From: JBHJHP01 sp042219825
GTDB lineage: Bacteria; Bacteroidota; Bacteroidia; Bacteroidales; UBA5342
Direction of reading: 5' to 3'
Length of the DNA: 64,000 nucleotides
NCBI RefSeq assembly: GCF_042219825.1
Contig: NZ_JBHJHQ010000004.1
Coordinates: 558,001-622,000 of the forward strand
The notes under the pieces were generated by a model. That model was not told the DNA's origin, ran no database searches, and saw nothing but the letters and a program-made list of their open reading frames with translations. Shown here piece after piece: positions 36,836-45,428 of this stretch (positions are counted from its first letter, which is position 1; each line of letters starts with the position of its first letter). Made by a program: the position numbers and the translations under genes.

Positions 36836-37651
36836 TTAACCCAATGCCACATCCAGTAACATCATAGTTGCAAATCCAAGCATGGCGCCAATGGTAGAAT
36901 AGTCAGTTTCGTCACCGGTTTGAGATTCAGGAATCAGTTCTTCTACAACCACAAAGATCATGGCACCGGCAGCAAATGCAAGGGCATAAGGTAAAATAGG
37001 TGTCATGGAGAGTACCAGGTATGCACCAATCACGCCGGCAATGGGTTCAACCATTCCGGAAAGTTGTCCGTAGTTGAATGCCTTTAGCCTTGAAAAACCT
37101 TCCCGACGTAAGGGTATAGATACTGCTGCTCCTTCCGGAAAGTTTTGCAAGCCAATACCCATAGCAAGAGCAACCGCTCCAATCAGAAGGGCAGGATCAG
37201 GATTGTGAGCCAGTGCCCCGAATGCTACCCCAACTGCCAGTCCCTCAGGTATGTTATGTAAGGTGATCGCTAAAACAAGCAGCACACTTCGTTTCCATGT
37301 GGTATGTATCCCTTCAGCTTTATCGCGTGATAATCCCAAATGGAGATGAGGGAGTATTTTATCAACAATCAGCAGAAAAGCTCCACCAGCCAAAAATCCT
37401 ATAACTGCCGGTGCCCAGGATGATCCGCCATTGGCTTCAGACATTTCTATGGCAGGTTTCAACAAGGACCAGAAGCTGGCCGCAATCATAACTCCTGCAG
37501 CAAAACCAAGCATGGAGTTCAGCACTCTTTTATTTATCGATTTAAAAAAGAATACCATCATGGCTCCAAGTGCTGTAAGCGCCCAGGTAAACAGTGTAGC
37601 TCCTAATGCCAGTAGAATGGGATTATAGTCAAGTAAACTTTCAATATTCAT
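36836..37651 (-). CDS. ZIP family metal transporter
   Basis: The 271-residue inner membrane protein has about eight helices. The metal-binding motifs are HNIPEGLAVGVAFG in helix 4 and NFPEGAAVSIPLRREG in helix 5. The helix-5 motif has Asn-Phe-Pro-Glu-Gly in place of the more common His-x-x-x-E form. It probably imports zinc or another divalent metal, as ZupT-like proteins do. It neighbours other envelope and metal genes but is not in an operon with them. A TAATTTTG promoter lies 30-40 nt upstream. Confidence 0.9.
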   Translation of the reverse strand: MNIESLLDYNPILLALGATLFTWALTALGAMMVFFFKSINKRVLNSMLGFAAGVMIAASFWSLLKPAIEMSEANGGSSWAPAVIGFLAGGAFLLIVDKILPHLHLGLSRDKAEGIHTTWKRSVLLVLAITLHNIPEGLAVGVAFGALAHNPDPALLIGAVALAMGIGLQNFPEGAAVSIPLRREGFSRLKAFNYGQLSGMVEPIAGVIGAYLVLSMTPILPYALAFAAGAMIFVVVEELIPESQTGDETDYSTIGAMLGFATMMLLDVALG

Positions 37652-37682
37652 CTTTTGCTGGTGTATTTAATAATGCTAAATT

Positions 37683-37690
37683 CAAAATTA
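37683..37690 (-). promoter_or_regulatory. Bacteroidetes -7 box for the ZIP transporter (TAATTTTG)
   Basis: On the minus strand the sequence reads TAATTTTG, a full consensus match, 31 nt before the ATG. No clear -33 element was identified. Confidence 0.45.
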
Positions 37691-37763
37691 ACACTTTTTT
37701 AGAAATCACCTAAATGTTGAAAGCAATACAGAGTAAAAAATCGGAATAAGGTTTATGGTTCAA

Positions 37764-38525
37764 TTAGAAACTGTATACTGCATAAAGTCCAGGATTGTGA
37801 TCATCAAACTGAGGAATAATAGTAATTTTTGCATCTTTTTTAAAGGGATTGAAATTTTTTAAGGGTTCAAAATGATATACCAAATGTGTAACCAGTAAAC
37901 CAATTCCGGCTCCGACCATAACATCCGATAACCAGTGTTTATTATTGATCATTCGGAATGAAGCTGTTGCCGTTGAGAAGGCAAAACCACTGTAAGCCAG
38001 AAGTGGTGATGTTTCGTTGAATTCGTGGTATAACACGGTAGCGTTGGTAAATGCAAGAGTTGTATGACCCGAAGGGAAAGAAAATCGTGCTCCGGTTGGA
38101 CGTGTTTTCAGGGTCAGAAATTTAAGACCATGTGTAATTGATGCCGTTATAACATTGGATATAATAAGATATTTCGTTTGATCAAACCAATGGTTTTTTG
38201 CTTTTACTCCGCATAGATCAGCCAGGTAAAGTTCTGCAACAGGGGCATATTGCATGTAATCATCTATCCTGAACTCATAGCTGTTCCCTACGGTGTTTCG
38301 GAGGTTAGTCTGCAGATTTTTTTCAAACAAACTACCACTGATGATACTACCTGCTCCAATAAGAGAAGCAGGCAATATTTCGGTTTTAATAAGTGATTTT
38401 ATTGTAGTGCTGTCCTTAACCTGAGCCGACGATTTGGCATGGAATGAAAGTAAAGCAAATGTAATCAATACAAAAAGTACAGGTTTTAAAGGGCAACGAT
38501 CAATCGTTATCTTCCTCATCTTCAT
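37764..38525 (-). CDS. Secreted PAP2-family phosphatase
   Basis: The protein (about 253 residues) has an N-terminal signal or anchor (LFVLITFALLSFHAKSSAQ) and the three-part phosphatase signature: K-T-R-P in TLKTRPTGAR, FPSGHTTLAF, and a third motif, RMINNKHWLSDVMVGAGIG. Such periplasmic PAP2 enzymes act on lipid phosphates, including undecaprenyl diphosphate and lipid A. It is translationally coupled to the PepSY-like gene: its ATG at 38525 lies inside the end of that gene. A second ATG at 38519 is possible. The nearby PagL-like deacylase suggests a lipid A role, but this is inference. Confidence 0.87.
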   Translation of the reverse strand: MKMRKITIDRCPLKPVLFVLITFALLSFHAKSSAQVKDSTTIKSLIKTEILPASLIGAGSIISGSLFEKNLQTNLRNTVGNSYEFRIDDYMQYAPVAELYLADLCGVKAKNHWFDQTKYLIISNVITASITHGLKFLTLKTRPTGARFSFPSGHTTLAFTNATVLYHEFNETSPLLAYSGFAFSTATASFRMINNKHWLSDVMVGAGIGLLVTHLVYHFEPLKNFNPFKKDAKITIIPQFDDHNPGLYAVYSF

Positions 38526-38961
38526 CAATTTTCTTTTGTTTTATGACTTTGCCGCTTTTGTCAAAAACGATTTCGAGAGCTTCGTTCTTCTTTTCCAGTT
38601 TTATTTCGTAAAATACGCCATCGCGTGTTTCTGAAATTTCGGCTTCGTCCATTTTATACCCGCTGAAATCTTTTGTTATTGTGTTCTTTATACTTTCAGG
38701 AAGATCTTTTTTGCTGATTTCTGATTCAGTTTCGAGCCATTTTCCTGAAGCATCATAATTGGCAGAATATTCCATTCCGTTTATTCTGAATTCAGCTTCC
38801 CATTCCGTTTCTGATTCTTTTCCCCACTCAACATGTTTTGCGTTGGGGAATTTTTTTGTAAATGCTGTTTTAACCTGTTCAGGTACTTTTACTTTTGGCT
38901 GACCACAAGCGTTTAGCATTAAGGCTGCCAGTAAGGCAATCGTTAATGTGACTGATTTCAT
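38500..38961 (-). CDS. PepSY-like secreted protein (DUF2874-type)
   Basis: The 153-residue protein has a signal peptide with a lipoprotein-like Cys (LAALMLNACGQ). The body contains two PepSY-like repeats: PEQVKTAFTKKFPNAKHVEWGKE and PESIKNTITKDFSGYKMDEAEIS. The first has the W-x-K/E-E and Y-x-A-N-Y-D strands typical of putative beta-lactamase-inhibitor-like PepSY proteins of Bacteroidota. The acidic tail EDEEDND could bind cations. Function unknown; these proteins often lie in two-component-controlled envelope operons. A TACATTTG promoter lies upstream and a PAP2 gene overlaps downstream. Confidence 0.82.
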   Translation of the reverse strand: MKSVTLTIALLAALMLNACGQPKVKVPEQVKTAFTKKFPNAKHVEWGKESETEWEAEFRINGMEYSANYDASGKWLETESEISKKDLPESIKNTITKDFSGYKMDEAEISETRDGVFYEIKLEKKNEALEIVFDKSGKVIKQKKIDEDEEDND

Positions 38962-38986
38962 AATTTGTATTTTAGTTTGTAATGCT

Positions 38987-38994
38987 CAAATGTA
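38987..38994 (-). promoter_or_regulatory. Bacteroidetes -7 box for PepSY-PAP2 (TACATTTG)
   Basis: On the minus strand this reads TACATTTG, a full TAnnTTTG match, 26 nt upstream of the PepSY-like ATG. It suggests that PepSY-PAP2 is a separate transcription unit from the PagL-like gene upstream. Confidence 0.5.
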
Positions 38995-39026
38995 AAGCTT
39001 GATTCTAAAGGAAATTTGAAGTGTTG

Positions 39027-40208
39027 TTACTTCCTGTAAAACCGGTATCCTATATTCCATTCTACAAAATCAGACACGTGGAACTTATACGCTCTTAATG
39101 TAATACCTGCAAATATTTTGTCCGTCAGATAATATTTAAGTCCAACCTTTTGATGAAACACGGGTGTTAAATTATCAATATGTTTACGATAAAGATAAAA
39201 GGATGGCAGCAGAACCAGCGACAAACGATTCGCAACCAGTTCATATGTTGGATAAATACTGATCATGAGTTTATCGGTAAAAGGTCCGTCTACTGCTTCA
39301 AGTTCATTATTGTTTACTGCTACCTGAGTCGCAATAGAGCCATCATAGGAAAAAGACATACCAGCGCCAATTTTTGACTTGTAGCTGATTCGACGGTTAT
39401 AACCCAAAGAAAAGCCTATCTCAGGAAAAAATACACCTTCATACTTTTCCATAATATTGATATCTACATTATCGAATACCACGTTTTTGGCTCCACCGTA
39501 AAATGAGATCAGCCATTCACTGTTGGGTGTAAAATCCGGTACTTCCCGGTGAATAAACTCAGGTCTTTCATGGAGATCATATTTCACACTTACTCTGGGC
39601 GCAATCGTGTTCAATCCGAAATTTGGTTTTTTCATGCCGCCATTTGAAAAGTGGGTGAGACTGAAACCTGCATTTAAAGCAATCTTATCCGTCAGATAGT
39701 ATTCCAGGTTCATTCCAGCATCCAGTAAAAATGATTCACCTGCACCGATGGCCACATTGTACTGATTGGTAACCGGATTAAACGATTTCCAGTTAAACGT
39801 TGCTCCAAAGCCAATTTCGTAATTAAACGTGAGATTTTCCCAGCGGTGAAAAGGGCCGTTGAAAAAGCCGTATATGGCAATTGGATTACCAATCTCCTCA
39901 GGATTATAAAAGTCGGCGGTATAGATTCCGGCTCCCCAATACGGATAATTAAAAATTTGCTGCCACAGTTTTTCTCCGGTTGTCTGGGTGGCTAATTTCA
40001 GTGCAAAGGCCTGGTAGGCATTAATCTTCTCAGCTTCAATGTTTGCACCTCTTAAAAAATCATTGGTTGCAAAAACATGTCCGTTCTGGTACATGAACTG
40101 AAGAGAAGAATAAGTCATAAAGTTGTGTTTCTTTATTTGTGCCGAATCTTTCTGGGCAGATACAATTCCAACACAAAACAGAAAAAGGATAACGTAAAGA
40201 AATTTCAT
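39027..40208 (-). CDS. PagL-like lipid A deacylase (acyloxyacyl hydrolase family)
   Basis: The 393-residue protein has a signal peptide (MKFLYVILFLFCVGIVSA) and many amphipathic beta strands ending in an aromatic residue (GYRFYRK), which fits an outer membrane barrel. The segment LTHFSNGGMKKPNFGLNTIAP matches the PagL active-site region, with His186 and Ser188 as candidate catalytic residues. PagL removes the 3-O-acyl chain of lipid A. It is only 16 bp downstream of the RND pump gene, so it is the last gene of the regulator-kinase-TolC-adaptor-pump unit. It is much longer than classical PagL, as usual for Bacteroidota members. Activity on lipid A is inferred. Confidence 0.8.
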   Translation of the reverse strand: MKFLYVILFLFCVGIVSAQKDSAQIKKHNFMTYSSLQFMYQNGHVFATNDFLRGANIEAEKINAYQAFALKLATQTTGEKLWQQIFNYPYWGAGIYTADFYNPEEIGNPIAIYGFFNGPFHRWENLTFNYEIGFGATFNWKSFNPVTNQYNVAIGAGESFLLDAGMNLEYYLTDKIALNAGFSLTHFSNGGMKKPNFGLNTIAPRVSVKYDLHERPEFIHREVPDFTPNSEWLISFYGGAKNVVFDNVDINIMEKYEGVFFPEIGFSLGYNRRISYKSKIGAGMSFSYDGSIATQVAVNNNELEAVDGPFTDKLMISIYPTYELVANRLSLVLLPSFYLYRKHIDNLTPVFHQKVGLKYYLTDKIFAGITLRAYKFHVSDFVEWNIGYRFYRK

Positions 40209-40224
40209 GAGTTACAAATATGAA

Positions 40225-43200
40225 TTAATGTTTAATAATCAGTTTTAACAGGGATGGAAGTACAATCAATAACAAGGGCAAAGCCATAACCAAACCTCCT
40301 ATAACGGCAATTGCCAGGGGCTGATGCATTTGGGCTCCGGTTCCTAAACCTAAGGCCAGGGGTGTAAGTGCAACAATGGCGCCGCTTGCTGTCATCAGTT
40401 TTGGGCGCAATCGGGTGGAAATGGCATAATAAAGTGCGTTGTCGAACGATGCTTTTTTGAGCTCACTGAAGAACTGCTGAATGGTAAAGATGGAGTTCTC
40501 ACCAATGATCCCAATGATCATGATAAGGCCGGTGTAACTGCCAACATTCAATGGCGTTCCGCTGATAAAAAGAGCTGCAAGACTTCCTGAAATACCCAAT
40601 ATACTGATGAATATGACCGCAAAAGCAATTCTTACATTCCTGAACATAAATAACATTACAGTGAATACGAGCAGTCCGCCCAAAAGCAATATTAACAGTA
40701 ATTCAGAAAAAGATTTTTGCTGTTCTGCGAATGAACCACCATAAACAATCTGATACGACTGAGGAAGCGCAATACCTTTCAGTTTAGCCTGAATATCACT
40801 CATCACACTTCCCAGGTCCCTGTTGTTCAAACGGGCAGTTACAACACCCATGGTTTGCAGGTTTTCCCGTTCAATCTCCGAAACACCGCTTTCAATGCTG
40901 AAATCGGCAAACCTTGTAACGGGAAGCAATTGTCCGTCAGGCGTACTGATGTTAAAATGTTTCATGCTCTCAACAGATGTCTGATTATTTCCGGGGAATA
41001 TCATTCTGATATCGGTAAGTTGTTCTTTTTCGGGTATACTGCCAACTACAATTCCGGCCATATGCATTTCCATTTGTTGCTGAAAATCTGTTGTACTCAT
41101 ACCGAATTGTTTGAGTGCGCTTTCTTTCGGATGAATCCTGATGACCGGACCGGCGACGACGATACCGTCAAAAACATCTGCCGTACCCTGAACTTTTTCT
41201 ACAGAATCAGCCACCTGTTTTGAAAGCTCTTTCAGTTTAATATGATCGCTACCGAATATTTTAATTTCAATAGGTTGAACACTGCTCATTAAATCGCCCA
41301 GCATATCCGTAATTACCTGTCCAAAATCAACCGTAAGCATGGGTAGTGTTGCTTCTATTTGGGTTCGGATCTCATCAGAAACTTCATCCGTTGTTTTCTT
41401 CCGGTTCTTTTTCAGCTCAATGAGGTAATCTCCGCGATTGGGTTCAGTAATAAAAAATCCCATTTGCGTTCCGGTTCTTCGTGAATAGGTTTTAACCTCA
41501 GGAACCGATTCAATAATGCGATCTACTTCATTGAGGATACGATCTGTCTCCTCCAGAGATGTTCCGGGAGGCGAGTTATAATCCAAAACAATTGATCCTT
41601 CGTCCATTTCGGGCAGAAAACCAGTTGAAAGTTTTGGAATAATCTCAATGACAGCAACAATGAGCAAGACTACAAATCCAAGACTTATGTACGGGCGCAT
41701 AATAAAGAAACGGATCCATTTATGCGTCTTTTCTTTATGAGGTTTAATCTTGTTTTTGTCCAGAGGATGCCTGATAATCAACAGATAAATTACAGGCAGA
41801 CCGATCCATGTAATCAGAAATGAACACAACAGCGTTATGATCATGGTTTGGGTCAGGACTTTAAAATAGGTTCCCGCTACTCCCGACATGAGTTCAAATG
41901 GGATTAAAATAACAATGGTACTGAGTGATGAACCAACCATGGAAGGAAACAAAAATGAGATGGCTTTTCCGACAAGTTTTTTGGATTTTTCCCCCGGATG
42001 CTCTTCCCGTGTTCGGTGAATCTGCTCAACTACAATAATGGCATCGTCAATTATCAGCCCGATGGACGCAGCTATGGCACCGATCGTCATCAGGTTCAGA
42101 TCGAAGCCAATGGCATTTAATACCGTAAACGTTAATCCGAGTGTAAGGGGGATTGTGATCAGGATGACTGTGCTCGCCTTTGCCGATCGTAAAAAGATAA
42201 TCACAACAACGATGGCCAGCAAAAGTCCGATCCAAAGTACGTCGATAATGCTCCGGATACTGGTTCTTACGAATTCTGATTGATTATAATATGGCTTCAG
42301 AACAACACCTTTTGGAAGCAATTTATTAAGATCCTTAACCTGGTTTTGAACCTGGTCGGCAACATCAATCAGGTTACTTTGGGGTTGTTTTAATACTGCT
42401 AAAAGCGGGACGTTATGTCCGTCAGCTTTTATTTTTATGTATTCATTTTTTTCAGCAATCTCAACCACTGCAATGTCAGAAACGGTAACTTTTCGTTTGG
42501 CGTCGTCAAATATGACCAGCTTTTCAAGCTGATCCTTGTTTTTTATGGTTGCATCAGTTACCGTTAAATAAAGCCGGTCATAATCGTTGGTGTATCCGTT
42601 TGACGAAATAAAACCCGTATTTTGGATCGCCGTTTCAATATCCGCCGGACTAATGTTAAGTTGTCTTAGTTTTTGCTGATTCAGTACAATTCTGTACTCT
42701 TTATCCTTGCCTCCGATAACCTCAACCGACGAAACACCGCTTATTCTTGATAAATATGGTTTGATCACATAATTGGCCAGCATCTTAAGTTCAATCTGGT
42801 TTTTAGTCTCCGATTGCAAAGAATAACCCATAACCGGTAAAATGGACGGATTCATCTTTTCAATGGTGAGATGCAGGTCAGCAGGTAACAGATCCCGGAT
42901 TTGATTGATCCTCGATTCTACCTGCTGTTTATCCAGATCAATATCCGATCCCCAGTTCATAAATGCGGAGATTTCGCAGCTTCCCATGCTGGTTGTACTT
43001 CGGATCAAACTGAGATTTTCTACTTTTTTTACGGCATCTTCAAGGGGTTTGGTAACGGTCACCATCATTTTATCCACCGGTTGTTCTCCGTTTTCGGCGA
43101 TGATCTTTATTTTGGGAAAAGTAATATTCGGGAACAGGGATGTTTTAAGGTGCGTAAATGAATACACGCCGCCAATCAGTAGAAGAATTAAAATGACAGT

Positions 43201-43236
43201 AACCGGACTTTTATATTTTACAAATATTTTTTCCAT
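40225..43236 (-). CDS. Efflux RND transporter permease
   Basis: The inner membrane pump has about 1003 residues when started at the ATG at 43236 (MEKIFVKYKSPV); the frame extends to 43260, but that would overlap the adaptor gene. It has 12 helices, two large periplasmic loops, and IGLIIDDAIIVVEQ in helix 4 with the double Asp of drug-type (HAE) RND pumps. The TolC and adaptor genes directly precede it, giving a complete tripartite pump. It probably exports hydrophobic or cationic compounds; the substrate is not evident. A lipid A deacylase gene follows. Confidence 0.92.
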   Translation of the reverse strand: MEKIFVKYKSPVTVILILLLIGGVYSFTHLKTSLFPNITFPKIKIIAENGEQPVDKMMVTVTKPLEDAVKKVENLSLIRSTTSMGSCEISAFMNWGSDIDLDKQQVESRINQIRDLLPADLHLTIEKMNPSILPVMGYSLQSETKNQIELKMLANYVIKPYLSRISGVSSVEVIGGKDKEYRIVLNQQKLRQLNISPADIETAIQNTGFISSNGYTNDYDRLYLTVTDATIKNKDQLEKLVIFDDAKRKVTVSDIAVVEIAEKNEYIKIKADGHNVPLLAVLKQPQSNLIDVADQVQNQVKDLNKLLPKGVVLKPYYNQSEFVRTSIRSIIDVLWIGLLLAIVVVIIFLRSAKASTVILITIPLTLGLTFTVLNAIGFDLNLMTIGAIAASIGLIIDDAIIVVEQIHRTREEHPGEKSKKLVGKAISFLFPSMVGSSLSTIVILIPFELMSGVAGTYFKVLTQTMIITLLCSFLITWIGLPVIYLLIIRHPLDKNKIKPHKEKTHKWIRFFIMRPYISLGFVVLLIVAVIEIIPKLSTGFLPEMDEGSIVLDYNSPPGTSLEETDRILNEVDRIIESVPEVKTYSRRTGTQMGFFITEPNRGDYLIELKKNRKKTTDEVSDEIRTQIEATLPMLTVDFGQVITDMLGDLMSSVQPIEIKIFGSDHIKLKELSKQVADSVEKVQGTADVFDGIVVAGPVIRIHPKESALKQFGMSTTDFQQQMEMHMAGIVVGSIPEKEQLTDIRMIFPGNNQTSVESMKHFNISTPDGQLLPVTRFADFSIESGVSEIERENLQTMGVVTARLNNRDLGSVMSDIQAKLKGIALPQSYQIVYGGSFAEQQKSFSELLLILLLGGLLVFTVMLFMFRNVRIAFAVIFISILGISGSLAALFISGTPLNVGSYTGLIMIIGIIGENSIFTIQQFFSELKKASFDNALYYAISTRLRPKLMTASGAIVALTPLALGLGTGAQMHQPLAIAVIGGLVMALPLLLIVLPSLLKLIIKH

Positions 43237-43240
43237 GTTT

Positions 43241-44134
43241 TTACTTCGTAATATGTACACTGCTACTGTCGGGTAATTCGTAACTTCCTTCTGTTATGAT
43301 CAGATCAGTGTCGTTGAATTGCGGTTCGGTTATTTCAATAAGACTATCCGTTTCTATACCTTTTTTCACAGGTATTTTAAACGCTGTTGAGCCGGAAACC
43401 TTCATCACCCAGAATTCACTTTGTGTTTCATTGGTCATTAAAGCCTGTTTGGGAAGAACTGTCGCGGCTTTATGCTGTACATCAATATAACGGATCGTTA
43501 CATTTAAGTTTTCAGGTAAGGTTCTGTTAGTCTGTGGTTTTATCATTATTTCCTGAGTTTGATCCTGACCCTCAATCATTGGGATTATCCGGTAAACATT
43601 ACCTGAGATAATGGATTGATCCGCAAGGATTATCTCGCAATTATCATCTTTTTTTATTTTCCCGGCTTTCTCAAACGGAACATTAACCCTGATTACAGGC
43701 TGAGAGTCTTCTGTTACAATACAGAGCATTTCACCTTCAGAAACAAAATCACCTGTATTATTAAACTTTAATTCCGAGATGTAACCATCTGCATTTGAAC
43801 GGACTTCAATGTGTTTTGCAGGTGATGAATTTCCCAACGCTTTTTGTTCCCGTGTTTCTAGTTTGAACATTAGATCATTTTGATGCACCTTCTTCCCAAA
43901 GAATAACTTATTCTCTGTAATGTATCCGGTTACGGGAGCAGTTAGGCGGTTTTTGTTCAGATACACAGTGTTTCCGTAATACTCTGCGTATTGGATGATA
44001 TCCACTTGCCTGATCCGGGTGACTTTTACATTAACAGTCTTTTGTGAATTATCCGTTTGTTTCGGCGTATTTTTGCAGGCCGGAATCACTGTTATAGTCA
44101 CTATTAAAAGAATCAGTTTATATAGGTTTTTCAT
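43241..44134 (-). CDS. RND efflux periplasmic adaptor (membrane fusion protein)
   Basis: Started at the ATG at 44134, this is a 297-residue lipoprotein (LLIVTITVIPAC). The halves of the biotinyl-lipoyl-like domain flank a very short hairpin, and beta-barrel strands follow (RVNVPFEKAGKIKKDDNCEI). It bridges the inner membrane pump and TolC. The coiled-coil hairpin is much shortened or missing compared with AcrA, since Y-I-T-E-N-K-L-F-F-G-K-K-V runs almost directly into E-I-K-V-R-S-N-A-D-G-Y-like sequence. Gene order TolC-adaptor-pump has spacings of 10 and 4 bp. Confidence 0.88.
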   Translation of the reverse strand: MKNLYKLILLIVTITVIPACKNTPKQTDNSQKTVNVKVTRIRQVDIIQYAEYYGNTVYLNKNRLTAPVTGYITENKLFFGKKVHQNDLMFKLETREQKALGNSSPAKHIEVRSNADGYISELKFNNTGDFVSEGEMLCIVTEDSQPVIRVNVPFEKAGKIKKDDNCEIILADQSIISGNVYRIIPMIEGQDQTQEIMIKPQTNRTLPENLNVTIRYIDVQHKAATVLPKQALMTNETQSEFWVMKVSGSTAFKIPVKKGIETDSLIEITEPQFNDTDLIITEGSYELPDSSSVHITK

Positions 44135-44144
44135 AATCTTGTTT

Positions 44145-45428
44145 TTAATAGTTCCAGTAATTATATGCATTGATCAAAAATTGTTCTTCAGTTTTTAATC
44201 GAAGCATATCCTTTTCTTTTGAAGCCATATCACGGTAAATATTTTTAATGTCCATAATGGATGTTTCTCCCTGAGACAGCTCCTTGCTATAAGCGTCTAA
44301 GATCGTTTTGTATTGCGTGATCTGTTCATCTAAAAGTTGTTGTTGCTCTCTGTTTAGCCTGATCCGGTTCAGTATCCCGTTGTTTTGCATCCGGTATTTC
44401 GATAAAAACTGTTCCTTTTTGAATTGAAGAGACTCCAGGTGTATTTGGGTTTTATTATGTTCTGTATGACGTTGGTTCCCATCAAAGAGTGTTATGGAAA
44501 ATGATAATCCTGTACTAAACCCAAGACGGTTTATACCTGGTAAATAAACTGCGTTCATACCGGCACTGCCAAACAAATCTATCTGAGGTTTGTATTTCAG
44601 ATCATACAGATCCTGCTCAGTTAATAATTTCATGCTATCAAGTCTGTACGATGTAAGAAATGCGGACTGTGCTTCGATATCAGGTTGCAAATGATAAACC
44701 GTATCGGTCAGGCTGACCAGCGTTGTATCATTAATACCACAAAGAAGGTTTAGATCGTAGAGGTTTTGCTGATAAGCTGATATCTGATTCGTGTATTCAA
44801 TGGCGTAATTTTTGAGTTCGATATCAAGCAGCATCAGATCTGTCTGTTTATATACCCCATTGTCCACCAGCTTTTGTAAGGTATTTTTCTGGTCCTTAAG
44901 ATCACGAATTAGTGCTAATTGAATCCTCTTTTCTTTTTGACTGCGAATGCATAACAGATACTGGTATCCAACTATTTGTTGAACCTCATGCACCGACAAT
45001 GCAATTTTATTTTCATTGATTTGATGAGAGACGGTGTTGTCATTTTGATAGGCATCAAGTTTTGATTTGTTGAACAAAGGTTGTTTTACGGTTACAACAG
45101 CCTGGTATTGCCCTCCATCTGTTCCTGCCAGGTCATACCCCGAGTAATTATTAGCTCCTGACGAAACCCACTGAAATTTATCAGATACTCCATTGTGATT
45201 AATTATGGGAGCAAACAATACGTTAATGTCTGCAGTGACTTTCGGTTTGCTTAATACGGCTTGTATCTGATCCATATTCAGGTCAAGCAGTTTATTCATG
45301 TTTCTGGTTTCGTGAATAAGAGGGCTGTTCTCCTTTGCCTTTTCCAGATAATATGACAAATTCCGTGTTTGTGAATTAGTATAAGTTGCGGAAAGCAATA
45401 GTATGAATATCAGATAAATGTATTTCAT
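44145..45428 (-). CDS. TolC family outer membrane channel
   Basis: The 427-residue protein starts with a signal peptide (YIFLILLLSATYTNSQ-like) and then two TolC repeats of long helices with barrel strands. The first starts at LSYYLEKAKENSPLIHET. It forms the outer membrane exit duct of the RND pump encoded downstream. The ATG overlaps the kinase stop by 4 bp (ATGA), so it is translationally coupled to the two-component genes. Confidence 0.88.
   Translation of the reverse strand: MKYIYLIFILLLSATYTNSQTRNLSYYLEKAKENSPLIHETRNMNKLLDLNMDQIQAVLSKPKVTADINVLFAPIINHNGVSDKFQWVSSGANNYSGYDLAGTDGGQYQAVVTVKQPLFNKSKLDAYQNDNTVSHQINENKIALSVHEVQQIVGYQYLLCIRSQKEKRIQLALIRDLKDQKNTLQKLVDNGVYKQTDLMLLDIELKNYAIEYTNQISAYQQNLYDLNLLCGINDTTLVSLTDTVYHLQPDIEAQSAFLTSYRLDSMKLLTEQDLYDLKYKPQIDLFGSAGMNAVYLPGINRLGFSTGLSFSITLFDGNQRHTEHNKTQIHLESLQFKKEQFLSKYRMQNNGILNRIRLNREQQQLLDEQITQYKTILDAYSKELSQGETSIMDIKNIYRDMASKEKDMLRLKTEEQFLINAYNYWNY

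Noticed and set aside
38992..39010. GTAAAG and CTAAAG upstream of the PepSY-like gene as an operator
   Set aside because: They are 13 bp apart and partly inside the promoter element; no third copy is present.
43237..43260. Longer start for the RND permease
   Set aside because: The extension overlaps the adaptor gene and adds non-family residues; the canonical MEKIF start is at 43236.
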